Source: an uncultured Lachnospiraceae bacterium | GTDB taxonomy: Bacteria > Bacillota > Clostridia > Lachnospirales > Lachnospiraceae | Assembly (NCBI GenBank): GCA_951800685.1 | Contig: CATOJY010000041.1 | Location: forward strand, 1 to 32,622 | Length of the DNA stretch: 32,622 nucleotides | Direction of reading: 5' to 3' | Shown: one piece after another, positions 25,972-32,622 of the stretch | Position numbering within the stretch: position 1 is the stretch's first letter | How the letters are laid out: each line of letters opens with the position of its first letter | Notes under the pieces: model-generated | What the model saw: the letters and a program-made list of their open reading frames with translations, nothing else | The model's database searches: none | Told to the model about the DNA's origin: nothing | Translations under genes and position numbers: made by a program

Positions 25972-27357
25972 GTGAAAAAATATGATATTGTAATCATAGG
26001 CGGCGGACCGGCAGGGCTGTCTGCGGCGGTCTCTGCGAAGAAAAGCGGGATAGAGAGCATATTGATCCTGGAGCGGGATAAGGAGCTGGGAGGGATCTTG
26101 AACCAGTGTATCCATAATGGGTTCGGTCTGCATACGTTCAAGGAAGAATTGACGGGACCAGAGTATGCGGGAAGGTTTATCAGGCAGGTGGAAGAGCAGG
26201 AGATTGAATACAAGCTGCATACGATGGTCATGGACATCAGCCGGGATAAGATCATTACAGCAATGAACAAGATAGACGGTCTGTTTGAGATTCAGGCGAA
26301 AGCGGTTATTCTGGCGATGGGATGCAGGGAGCGCTCCAGAGGAGCACTGAACATTCCAGGGTATCGTCCGGCGGGCATTTTCTCTGCGGGGACGGCTCAG
26401 AGATTGGTTAATATGGAAGGCTATTTGCCAGGGCGTAAGGTGGTTATACTCGGATCCGGTGACATCGGTTTGATCATGGCAAGACGCATGACGCTGGAAG
26501 GGGCACAGGTGCAGGTAGTAGCAGAATTAATGCCTTATTCCGGTGGTTTAAAACGGAATATCGTGCAATGTCTGGATGACTATGGAATTCCGTTGAAATT
26601 AAGCCATACGGTGGTAGAGATACGCGGTAAAGAGCGGGTAGAAGGTATCACACTGGCACAGGTGGATGAGAAGAACAGGCCGATTCCGGGGACGGAAGAG
26701 GAATACGAATGTGATACGCTGTTATTGTCGGTTGGACTGATTCCGGAGAACGAGTTGTCCAGCGGCATGGGGGTGGAGCTTAGCAGGGTGACATCCGGCC
26801 CGGTGGTCAACGAGAGCCTGGAGACAAATATCGAGGGTGTATTTGCGTGCGGAAATGTCCTGCATGTGCATGACCTGGTGGATTTCGTGTCGGAGGAGGC
26901 GTCTGCGGCTGGAAGGAATGCCGCGCGCTATGTGCAGGAAGCAGGAAAGAGAGCAAAGCGGCAGGCGGCGGCCGTTGAAGCCGATGAAGCAAAAGAACGG
27001 TCTGGAGAGCAGGCGAATATAGAGGAAGAGACGCGGAGCATTGTTAAGCAGAGGGCAGATGAGGCGGCACAGGGCAGGTGCCAGGCGGTGGAGATTCATG
27101 CGGTAGACGGCGTGCGTTATACTGTGCCATCAAGAATCAACGTGGAGCGCATGGAGGATATTCAGACGGTTCGTTTCAGAGTCGGCGGTGTGTATAAGAA
27201 CTGTTTTGTAAGCGTGTATCTGGATGAAGAACGGATCCTGCACAGAAAGCGTCCGGTTATGGCGCCGGGAGAGATGGAGGATGTGAAGCTTAAGAAAGAA
27301 GAACTGTTAAGGCATCCGGCCCTCAAGACGATCACAGTAAAGCTGGAGGAAATATAG
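25972..27357 (+). CDS. FAD/NAD-dependent oxidoreductase, second subunit of the glycerol module
   Basis: A 461-residue pyridine nucleotide-disulfide-type flavoprotein. The FAD loop is VIIGGGPAGLSAA (residues 8-18) and the second Rossmann loop GSGDIGLIMA (161-170) is for NAD(P). CNQCIHNGFGLH-like spacing around NQCIHNG marks the family found beside GlpA-like proteins in Firmicutes, thought to hand electrons on from that subunit. Residues about 324-370 form a highly charged, Ala/Glu/Lys/Arg-rich insert before the small C-terminal domain (VRYTVPSRINVERM onward). The start is a GTG with GGAG 9 bases before it. The DUF1667 gene follows after 91 bases. Confidence 0.85.
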   Translation: MKKYDIVIIGGGPAGLSAAVSAKKSGIESILILERDKELGGILNQCIHNGFGLHTFKEELTGPEYAGRFIRQVEEQEIEYKLHTMVMDISRDKIITAMNKIDGLFEIQAKAVILAMGCRERSRGALNIPGYRPAGIFSAGTAQRLVNMEGYLPGRKVVILGSGDIGLIMARRMTLEGAQVQVVAELMPYSGGLKRNIVQCLDDYGIPLKLSHTVVEIRGKERVEGITLAQVDEKNRPIPGTEEEYECDTLLLSVGLIPENELSSGMGVELSRVTSGPVVNESLETNIEGVFACGNVLHVHDLVDFVSEEASAAGRNAARYVQEAGKRAKRQAAAVEADEAKERSGEQANIEEETRSIVKQRADEAAQGRCQAVEIHAVDGVRYTVPSRINVERMEDIQTVRFRVGGVYKNCFVSVYLDEERILHRKRPVMAPGEMEDVKLKKEELLRHPALKTITVKLEEI

Positions 27358-27448
27358 TAGGATTGGAGATTAAAATTTTTAATCGCGAAATTTGTGTCTG
27401 CGCAGTCCAGACAGACCTGGAAGAAGCGGCGCAAAAAAGGAGAAAACT

Positions 27449-27805
27449 ATGGAAAAAAGAGAATTGATCTGTATCGGGTGTCCCATGGGCTGCCCGGTTA
27501 CGGTGGAAATGAATGAAAATAAGATCGTGAGTGTGTCCGGTAATACCTGCCCGCGGGGGGATGCCTATGCCAGAAAAGAGGTAACAAACCCGACAAGGAT
27601 CGTCACGTCTACTGTTAAAGTAGAGGGCGGACTTGTGGAAATGATTTCTGTGAAGACGAAGGAGGATATTCCCAAAGACAAGATTTTTGACTGCGTAAAA
27701 GCACTGAAGGGAATTAGTGTGAAGGCGCCTGTGCAGATCGGGGATGTGATTTTGGCGAATGTGGCAGGAACCGGTGTGGACGTGGTCGCAACGAGGAATG
27801 CATAA
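27449..27805 (+). CDS. DUF1667 iron-sulfur protein of the glycerol module
   Basis: A 118-residue cytoplasmic protein with CIGCPMGCPV near the start and NTCPRGDAYA about 25 residues later, the four-cysteine pattern of DUF1667, likely to bind an Fe-S cluster. The remainder (NPTRIVTSTVKVEGG, then VVATRNA at the end) is typical of the family. DUF1667 proteins regularly follow GlpA-like and FAD/NAD-dependent subunits in Clostridia and are presumed to be the third, electron-transferring part of that dehydrogenase. AAAGGAG lies 6 bases before the ATG chosen; the frame upstream is open but lacks a better start. Confidence 0.9.
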   Translation: MEKRELICIGCPMGCPVTVEMNENKIVSVSGNTCPRGDAYARKEVTNPTRIVTSTVKVEGGLVEMISVKTKEDIPKDKIFDCVKALKGISVKAPVQIGDVILANVAGTGVDVVATRNA

Positions 27806-27947
27806 GTGGTTTCGTTGTCAAGGCCGGGAAGAGAGTATCCGGCGGCATCATTAGCATGAAAGTATATGTGTCGGCACGCCAGGCTGTTGCAGGTTGAGAG
27901 CTGGGCAGACATTTGCTTGTTAAAAAAGAATTCGTTTTGAAGAATAG

Positions 27948-27983
27948 ATATCGAATGTGACAGCTACTTGTCACATTCGATAT
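27948..27983. repeat. Perfect 15-base inverted repeat between the glycerol module and the YciI-like gene
   Basis: Arms ATATCGAATGTGACA and TGTCACATTCGATAT with a 6-base loop. It could be the terminator of the glycerol module, although only GTTATTGTT follows, or an operator for the gene starting 35 bases downstream. Confidence 0.8.
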
Positions 27984-28017
27984 GTTATTGTTATGGTTAA
28001 GAATAGGAGGTGAGAAT

Positions 28018-28317
28018 ATGGAAAAGCTGCTGTATGTAATGATGATCAAAAGAGGACGGGCCTATAATAAAGTTACAAAAGCTGTCATTACAAGACATGT
28101 AGAAAATCTTAAAAAACTGGATGCGGAAGGAAAGATAGAACTTTGCGGTCCACTCAAAGGCTATCCTGGCGTTGCGGGCATGGTAGTTTTCAGAACACAG
28201 AGTTATGAGGAGGCGGAAGTTCTGTGCGAGCAGGAGCCGCTTGTCGCAGAAGGATATGCGGCATACATACTTGCTACATTACAGGTTGCAGACAAGGACA
28301 ATGATTATTTGTTATAA
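28018..28317 (+). CDS. YciI-like protein
   Basis: A 99-residue cytoplasmic protein of the YciI-like/YCII family, a ferredoxin-like fold with a conserved His. Features are the opening strand KLLYVMMIKRGRAY, HVENLKKLDAEGKIELCGPL with the family His and Gly-Pro, and SYEEAEVLCEQEPLVAEGYA near the end. The function of the family is unsettled; some members degrade chlorinated aromatics or are fused to other enzymes. AGGAGG precedes the ATG by 8 bases. It is separated from the glycerol module by the perfect inverted repeat and faces the convergent acetyltransferase. Confidence 0.8.
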   Translation: MEKLLYVMMIKRGRAYNKVTKAVITRHVENLKKLDAEGKIELCGPLKGYPGVAGMVVFRTQSYEEAEVLCEQEPLVAEGYAAYILATLQVADKDNDYLL

Positions 28318-28354
28318 CGCAAGCGAAAAGCGTATCTGCATAATTCGGACCTGA

Positions 28355-28948
28355 TCATATGCATGAGGAGTTTACAAACGCATTCCTGATCTCAGGAAAA
28401 GGTTTGACAGCGGACGGGTTGTTTTCATGTTCTCCCAAATGCTTTTCCATCCAGACCATATGATACCAGCGGCCGAATTTAAAACCGCACCGGTGAAAGG
28501 TACCGGCCATTTGATAGCCGAGATGTGCATGGAATTGTACGCTATTTTTGGTCAGATATTCGTCTTCAATTTGCGGGTAGCCGATGCAGGCGTTGGCAGT
28601 GAGAATATTTTGAAGCGTAAGCGCTTTTTCCAGCGCTTCATACAAGATTCTGCCGGTGCCTGCTCTTTTTTTGTCCTTTTGTATGTAAATTGTAGTTTCC
28701 GCATTCCAGCCGTAGGCGGGGCGGGAGATAAAAGGGCCGGCATAAGTGTAGCCGATAATCTGACCACCCTCTTCGGCAACGAAATAGGGATACTTCTGCA
28801 GGGTATTGGTGATCCTGTTTCGGAATTCTTCTATAGAGGGTACGGTGTATTCGAAACTGATCGCGGTGTCGGTGACGTAAGGTGCGTAAATCTGCAGCAA
28901 CTGCGCTGCGTCTTCCGGGACGGCGATTCTGATCGTTGGTTTGTTCAT
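28355..28948 (-). CDS. Phosphinothricin acetyltransferase-like GNAT protein
   Basis: A 197-residue cytoplasmic acetyltransferase of the PAT/Bar-like group. The pattern runs IRIAVPEDAAQLLQIYAPYV, the catalytic-region FEYTVPS, YFVAEEGGQIIGYTYAG, WNAETTIYIQKDKKRAGTGRILYEAL (acetyl-CoA loop KRAGTGR), then NACIGYPQIEDE and the end LGYQMAGTFHRCGFKFGRWYHMVWMEK. Members acetylate phosphinothricin, methionine sulfoximine or related amino acids; many genome-encoded ones have a metabolic rather than resistance role. The last 25 residues beyond the usual end are unconserved. It is convergent with the YciI-like gene and probably transcribed alone. Confidence 0.88.
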   Translation of the reverse strand: MNKPTIRIAVPEDAAQLLQIYAPYVTDTAISFEYTVPSIEEFRNRITNTLQKYPYFVAEEGGQIIGYTYAGPFISRPAYGWNAETTIYIQKDKKRAGTGRILYEALEKALTLQNILTANACIGYPQIEDEYLTKNSVQFHAHLGYQMAGTFHRCGFKFGRWYHMVWMEKHLGEHENNPSAVKPFPEIRNAFVNSSCI

Positions 28949-29229
28949 GGGACCTCGTTTCTGATTATAAAATCTGCGTTTTAAGATAGTTGGTCATGGA
29001 ACAGCGGTAAAATCAGATTGCTGCGGGCAGTTCCACGTGTAAATAAATCGTAGGGAATCATCATTGGTTCAGTATACGGCAGAGAGGGGCAGAAGGCAAG
29101 TTTCTTGAGCCTTTTTTGAGATTTATGGATTATAATCATAAAGAAGCTATGAATATGGGCATAGTGTTTGGGGGATCTTAGCTGACATCTTGGATGGAAA
29201 TAGGTGAAAAAGACAGGAGGAAACAGCGA

Positions 29230-29901
29230 ATGAGACAGAAGCTGCTGATCGTGGATGATGAGCCGGGGATCGTGGATATGTTGAAAAGTTATTTCGAGCC
29301 GCAGTATGAGGTATTGACGGCGTACAGCGGCGATGAGGCGCTGCGGAAGGTGGCGGCCGTGCCGGACCTGATCCTGCTTGATATCAATATGCCGGGGATG
29401 GACGGTCTGGCGGTGTGCCGGAAAATCCGGGCGTATATCACTTGTCCGATTCTGTTTCTTACGGCCCGCCTGGAGGCCGCCGACAAGATCGGGGGATTTG
29501 GCGCCGGGGCGGATGACTACATCGTGAAGCCTTTTGATCTGGATGAGCTGGGCGCCAGGGTGGCGGCCCATCTGCGGCGGGAACAGCGCAGGCAGCACAG
29601 CGCCACGGTGCGGTTTTTCGGGGAGCTGTCCGTGGATTATTCCGCCCGGACGGTGACTGTCTGTGGGGAGGAGATCGCCTTTTCCAGACGGGAGTTTGAT
29701 ATTCTGGAGCTGCTGTCCCTTCATGCGGGACAGGTCTTCGACAGAGAGCGGATCTATGAGGCGGTCTGGGGGCTGGAGGGAGACGGCAGCAGCGATGTGG
29801 TGATGGAACATATCCGGAAGATCCGGGCGAAACTTGGTTTGCATACGCTGCATGGCTATATTGAGACAGTCTGGGGGTGTGGGTACAAATGGAACGGTTA
29901 A
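29230..29901 (+). CDS. OmpR-family response regulator
   Basis: A 223-residue two-component DNA-binding regulator. The receiver domain has the acidic pair in LLIVDDEPG, phospho-acceptor Asp51 in LILLDINMPGMDG, the Thr in FLTAR and Lys100 in DDYIVKPFD. The C-terminal winged helix (about 125-223) shows FSRREFDILELLSLHAGQVFDRERIYEAVWG and the final VWGCGYKW. AGGAGG stands 9 bases before this ATG, so the 12 residues that could be read further upstream are not included. The end overlaps the kinase start by 13 bases, which ties the two together. Targets are unknown. The regulator itself is intact although its partner kinase is frameshifted. Confidence 0.93.
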   Translation: MRQKLLIVDDEPGIVDMLKSYFEPQYEVLTAYSGDEALRKVAAVPDLILLDINMPGMDGLAVCRKIRAYITCPILFLTARLEAADKIGGFGAGADDYIVKPFDLDELGARVAAHLRREQRRQHSATVRFFGELSVDYSARTVTVCGEEIAFSRREFDILELLSLHAGQVFDRERIYEAVWGLEGDGSSDVVMEHIRKIRAKLGLHTLHGYIETVWGCGYKWNG

Positions 29902-31023
29902 GAAATATGGGACTGCGGCGGTCTTTTTTTCTGTTGTCTGCAGGCTGTCTGGCAGCGGCATTGCTGTTGACGGCAGCGATCTATTCTACATGCGGAAGAA
30001 TCGGCAGGAGGATTCCACAAGGGGGGGATAGCGATCAGTTATGACGGTGTGGTGACGGAGTTGGAGGAACCGTCGCCGGAGCAGATGCATATTCTCAGGA
30101 TGCTGAGGTGGGGGCAGACCCTGACGGTGCTGCTGTTTCCGGTAAGCGGGCTGGGAATAGCCGGGGTGCTTTTCTACCGCTGGAAACTGAAAGAGCCGAT
30201 TAGAATCTTAAAAGAGGGGACGGAGCGGATCCGGATGCAGGATCTGGACTTCTCAATCCCGGTGGTTTCGGCGGATGAGCTGGGCGGAATCTGTGCGGCT
30301 TTTGAGACCATGCGGGGAGCGCTGCAAAAGTCCAATCAGGAACTGTGGAGGCAGGCGGAGGAACGCAGACGGCTGAATGCGGCCTTTGCGCATGATCTGC
30401 GCAATCCGGTGACGGTTTTGAAGGGGACGGTGAAGCAGCTGCGCCGGGGCGGTGAGAGTGCCGTGGAACGGGAGCAGGCGCTTAAGCGGCTGGAAACATA
30501 CACGCTGCGTATAGAACAGTACGTGGAGGCCATGAGCAGCATCCAGCGGCTGGAACAGATGCCGGTCTGCCGGAAAGCCGTGGACAGCGCGTTATTGCAG
30601 CAGGAACTGGAGGAGACGGCAAAGCTGCTTGCGGCGCCGCGCAGGCCGTCTATCCGGGTATCTGTCGAAGAACAGTGTGTGGACAGGGTATGTATAGATC
30701 ACGGTATTTTCCTCACTGTGGCGGAGAACCTGATCGGGAATGCGGTACGATTTGCACGGCAGGAGGTGGGTGTCTGTCTGCGTCAGGAAGGCGGCTTTCT
30801 AACACTTTCCGTCGAGGACGACGGTCCGGGATATCCGGCAGCGCTTCTAAGAGACGGCCCGAAACCGTTCGGGAAGGCTTCGGAGGATGCGGCGCATTTC
30901 GGCATGGGACTGTACAGCAGTCAGGTGCTTTGCGGGAAGCATGGCGGAGGACTGCGGCTGGAAAACAGGGCAAAAGAGGAAGGCGGCGGTGCGCGGATCA
31001 CGGTGGTGTTTGGTGAGAAATAA
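29889..31023 (+). pseudogene. Sensor histidine kinase, frame broken at a G7 run
   Basis: The gene starts with MERLRNMGLRRSFFLLS and a membrane segment, but after 51 codons the frame ends. The second part is open in another frame as 324 residues from a GTG at 30049. It has a membrane segment (LTVLLFPVSGLGIAGVLFY), a HAMP region, the phospho-acceptor His in FAHDLRNPVTVLKG, the N box ENLIGNAVRFAR, and the G boxes DDGPGYP and HFGMGLY. Removing one base from the seven G at 30021-30027 joins the two parts into one 377-residue kinase of normal layout (…RRIPQGGIAISYDGVV…). So it is a frameshift, by phase variation, recent mutation or a sequencing error. It overlaps and pairs with the response regulator just upstream. 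Confidence 0.88.
30021..30027 (+). repeat. G7 homopolymer at the kinase frameshift
   Basis: Seven consecutive G. A G6 tract gives one continuous kinase reading frame; the present G7 tract does not. Confidence 0.9.
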
Positions 31024-31109
31024 GGACCGTTGTTTTATTTTTTTATAAAAAATGAACCACCTGTAAAGTCATGACGAATATAGAGTGAACAGGCAGAGGA
31101 GGTAAGGCA

Positions 31110-31634
31110 TTGAATGCGAAAGAGATAGAAAGATGTATTGATGAGTTCGGTACAGATATATATAGATTTTGCCTGAAGCTGTGCGGGGACAAAACGGATG
31201 CCGAGGACTTATATCAACAGACGTTCCTGAAAGCGCTGGAAACGGAGTGGACGCTTGACTGGGAGAAAAATCCGAAAGCGCTGTTCTTCTCCCTGGCGCA
31301 CAATCTCTGGAAAAGCGACAGGAGAAAACAGGCCAGACGCAGTCAGATTGCGCCCTGTGACAATCTTGATGACGACGCGGAGTTGATACTGCGTTCCGGA
31401 GAGAATATCGAAGAGCGGTATTTTCAAAAGGAGCTGATCACGGAAGTACGTCAGATCATACAGACGCTTCCGGAAAAGTTTCAGGTACCTTTGCTGTTAT
31501 ATTATCTTTCCGACTGTTCCATCGAGCAGATAGCGACTGTCATAAAAAAGCCGCCTGGTACTGTGAAAAGTCGATTGTTCAAGGGAAGAAACATGATCAA
31601 GAAAAGATTGGAGGACGCTGGTTATGAGAGATGA
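31110..31634 (+). CDS. ECF-type RNA polymerase sigma factor
   Basis: A 174-residue extracytoplasmic-function sigma-70 factor. Region 2 is YRFCLKLCGDKTDAEDLYQQTFLKAL with ALFFSLAHNLWKSDRRKQARR following; region 4 is LPEKFQVPLLLYYLSDCSIEQIA and PPGTVKSRLFKGRNMIKKRL, a clear helix-turn-helix. The start is a TTG, 7 bases after GAGGAGG; no in-frame ATG fits. The stop overlaps the ATG of the next gene by 11 bases, so the pair is translationally coupled, as usual for a sigma/anti-sigma unit. A TATAGAGTG-like stretch precedes it, possibly a self-promoter, but I cannot define boxes with confidence. Confidence 0.9.
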   Translation: MNAKEIERCIDEFGTDIYRFCLKLCGDKTDAEDLYQQTFLKALETEWTLDWEKNPKALFFSLAHNLWKSDRRKQARRSQIAPCDNLDDDAELILRSGENIEERYFQKELITEVRQIIQTLPEKFQVPLLLYYLSDCSIEQIATVIKKPPGTVKSRLFKGRNMIKKRLEDAGYER

Positions 31635-32001
31635 CCGCATTGACACGGAAATAGAAGAAATCATCCGGGCTTCTATGAAAATGACCGATGTACCAACCCC
31701 GGAACTGAATGATAAGCTCAAAGCGGCCCTGTATCAACAGGAAGCCGTCCTGCAAAAGCGGCCTGCCGCGCATACCCTGTCGCTCTGGTATATGCCCATG
31801 CTTTTAAATCTGGTAACTTTTGCGCTGCTGGCCGTTTTGGCTCTTACAGTGATCGAGAATGCTTACCTGTCTTGCTTTGCCGCCGGGATCTGCTTCTATA
31901 TTGCCCTGGCGGGCATTTTGATCACCATAGTAGGGGTAAAAAGAACAAACATAAAAGAGGACATCACGATCCGTATTGAGAAAAGAGGTGTATTGGCATG
32001 A
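31624..32001 (+). CDS. Probable membrane anti-sigma factor
   Basis: A 125-residue protein with a cytoplasmic N-terminal half (MRDDRIDTEIEEIIRASMKM, then PTPELNDKLKAAL) and two closely spaced membrane segments (about residues 57-78 and 83-104), followed by a short charged tail. The layout, small size and overlap with the ECF sigma gene upstream suggest it holds the sigma factor at the membrane until a signal arrives. No zinc-binding HxxxCxxC motif is seen, so it is not of the ZAS type. The stop overlaps the ATG of the next gene (ATGA). The function is inferred from position and topology, not from a recognised domain. Confidence 0.7.
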   Translation: MRDDRIDTEIEEIIRASMKMTDVPTPELNDKLKAALYQQEAVLQKRPAAHTLSLWYMPMLLNLVTFALLAVLALTVIENAYLSCFAAGICFYIALAGILITIVGVKRTNIKEDITIRIEKRGVLA

Positions 32002-32622
32002 ACAATACGAAAAACAAAAAATTTCTGCTTTATATTGGTATAGGTATCATCCTGCTGCTGCTTTTACTGCGGTTTTGCCTGTTCTATTTAAGAAGCGATG
32101 GTTTCAGCGGCTTTTCCATGCTGCTGCCCGTCCTGCTGCTGTGCTTTATCGCCGCCGCATTGTGCACTTCCGGTTTTTTTGCTGCATGGGTGTATCAGGA
32201 CTGCAGGAGGCGGGGCGATGACCCGATCCTGTGGGCGGTTATAGTTTTTATTGCCACGCCGTTTATCGGCCTGCTGCTTTATTTTCTGCGCCGTTCGGAG
32301 ATAAAAGAGACCTGCCCGGCCTGTGGGCATAAGATTTCATGGCGGGCAAACTACTGTGAAGAATGCGGAACACCAGTCAAAAAGGAGGATAACAGAGTTA
32401 TGGTAAAACAGGGAACACATCATTTGCACTTTATGATTGCCGGTATTATGAGCCTGGTGCTCATGCTGACCTGCCTGACAGGATTTATTGTCTGTGCGGT
32501 CACCGGAAAGGGGATCAACAGAGAGATCGCTTCCAATGAGCGGATCTGGAATGCGGGAGTGATCAGCATGAATTATAACGCCTGTATGGATGGCGTTTGG
32601 AAACTGGATTTCAGAAGCGCCA
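31998..32622 (+). CDS. Membrane protein with zinc ribbon, partial at window end
   Basis: The frame is open from an ATG overlapping the previous stop to the window edge, at least 208 residues. Membrane segments lie near residues 9-27, 39-66 and 76-95, then a zinc ribbon CPACGH and CEECG at about 107-125, then a further membrane segment (MIAGIMSLVLMLTCLTGFIVCAV) and an extracellular part that continues beyond the window. It is the third coupled gene after sigma and anti-sigma factor. It could be a sensor or the effector of that regulon; the function is unknown. Confidence 0.75.
   Translation, partial: MNNTKNKKFLLYIGIGIILLLLLLRFCLFYLRSDGFSGFSMLLPVLLLCFIAAALCTSGFFAAWVYQDCRRRGDDPILWAVIVFIATPFIGLLLYFLRRSEIKETCPACGHKISWRANYCEECGTPVKKEDNRVMVKQGTHHLHFMIAGIMSLVLMLTCLTGFIVCAVTGKGINREIASNERIWNAGVISMNYNACMDGVWKLDFRSA

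Noticed and set aside
27953..27978. TGTGA/TCACA arms of the inverted repeat as a CRP/FNR-family site
   Set aside because: The arms are separated by 10 bases rather than the 6 of CRP sites, and no such regulator is encoded nearby.

Overview
The window looks like chromosomal DNA from a Gram-positive anaerobe of the Lachnospiraceae type (Clostridia). The grounds are AGGAGG-type ribosome binding sites before most genes, TTGACA/TATAAT-type promoters with 17-base spacers, and families typical of that group: TelA/XpaC pair, BlaI/M56 pair, ferredoxin-tailed aldo/keto reductase, the GlpA-like/GlpB-like/DUF1667 trio and a DUF5596-type acyltransferase. The genus cannot be fixed from the sequence alone. 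I see no tRNA, rRNA, CRISPR array, transposase or phage gene.

Layout. 1-4341 (minus strand): an xpaC-telA operon behind a good promoter, followed by a CPBP membrane protease that has lost its C-terminal end, then a separate GNAT acetyltransferase. 4342-11040 (plus strand): a sugar module with a HAD phosphatase, an amylosucrase, a LacI-type regulator, HPr and Enzyme I, closed by a strong terminator. The phosphatase and the amylosucrase each have their own promoter, and both promoters share one layout with paired LacI-type operators at nearly identical spacing. 11108-11905: an unrecognised gene converging on a BlaR1-like M56 sensor protease and its BlaI repressor (11871-15219, minus). BlaI-type sites lie in the blaI promoter, and one also lies in the leader of the acyltransferase gene facing away from it. 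Next come a secreted protein made of four 65-residue repeats, an aldo/keto reductase and an amidohydrolase.

20452-22427: a decapitated L-ribulose/L-xylulose-5-phosphate 3-epimerase gene translationally coupled to an intact FGGY kinase, probably an L-xylulokinase-like enzyme. 22715-27805: a glycerol module (glycerol kinase, two flavoprotein subunits and a DUF1667 iron-sulfur protein) expected to turn glycerol into dihydroxyacetone phosphate. After a perfect 15-base inverted repeat come a YciI-like protein and a phosphinothricin-acetyltransferase-like GNAT enzyme (minus). 29230-31023: an OmpR-type response regulator and a sensor kinase whose reading frame is broken at a run of seven G. 31110-end: an ECF sigma factor, a probable membrane anti-sigma factor and a membrane zinc-ribbon protein that runs off the window, all overlapping.

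Most noteworthy are the duplicated promoter/operator modules around the amylosucrase, the G7 frameshift in the kinase, the four-repeat secreted protein and the BlaI-type site outside the blaI operon.
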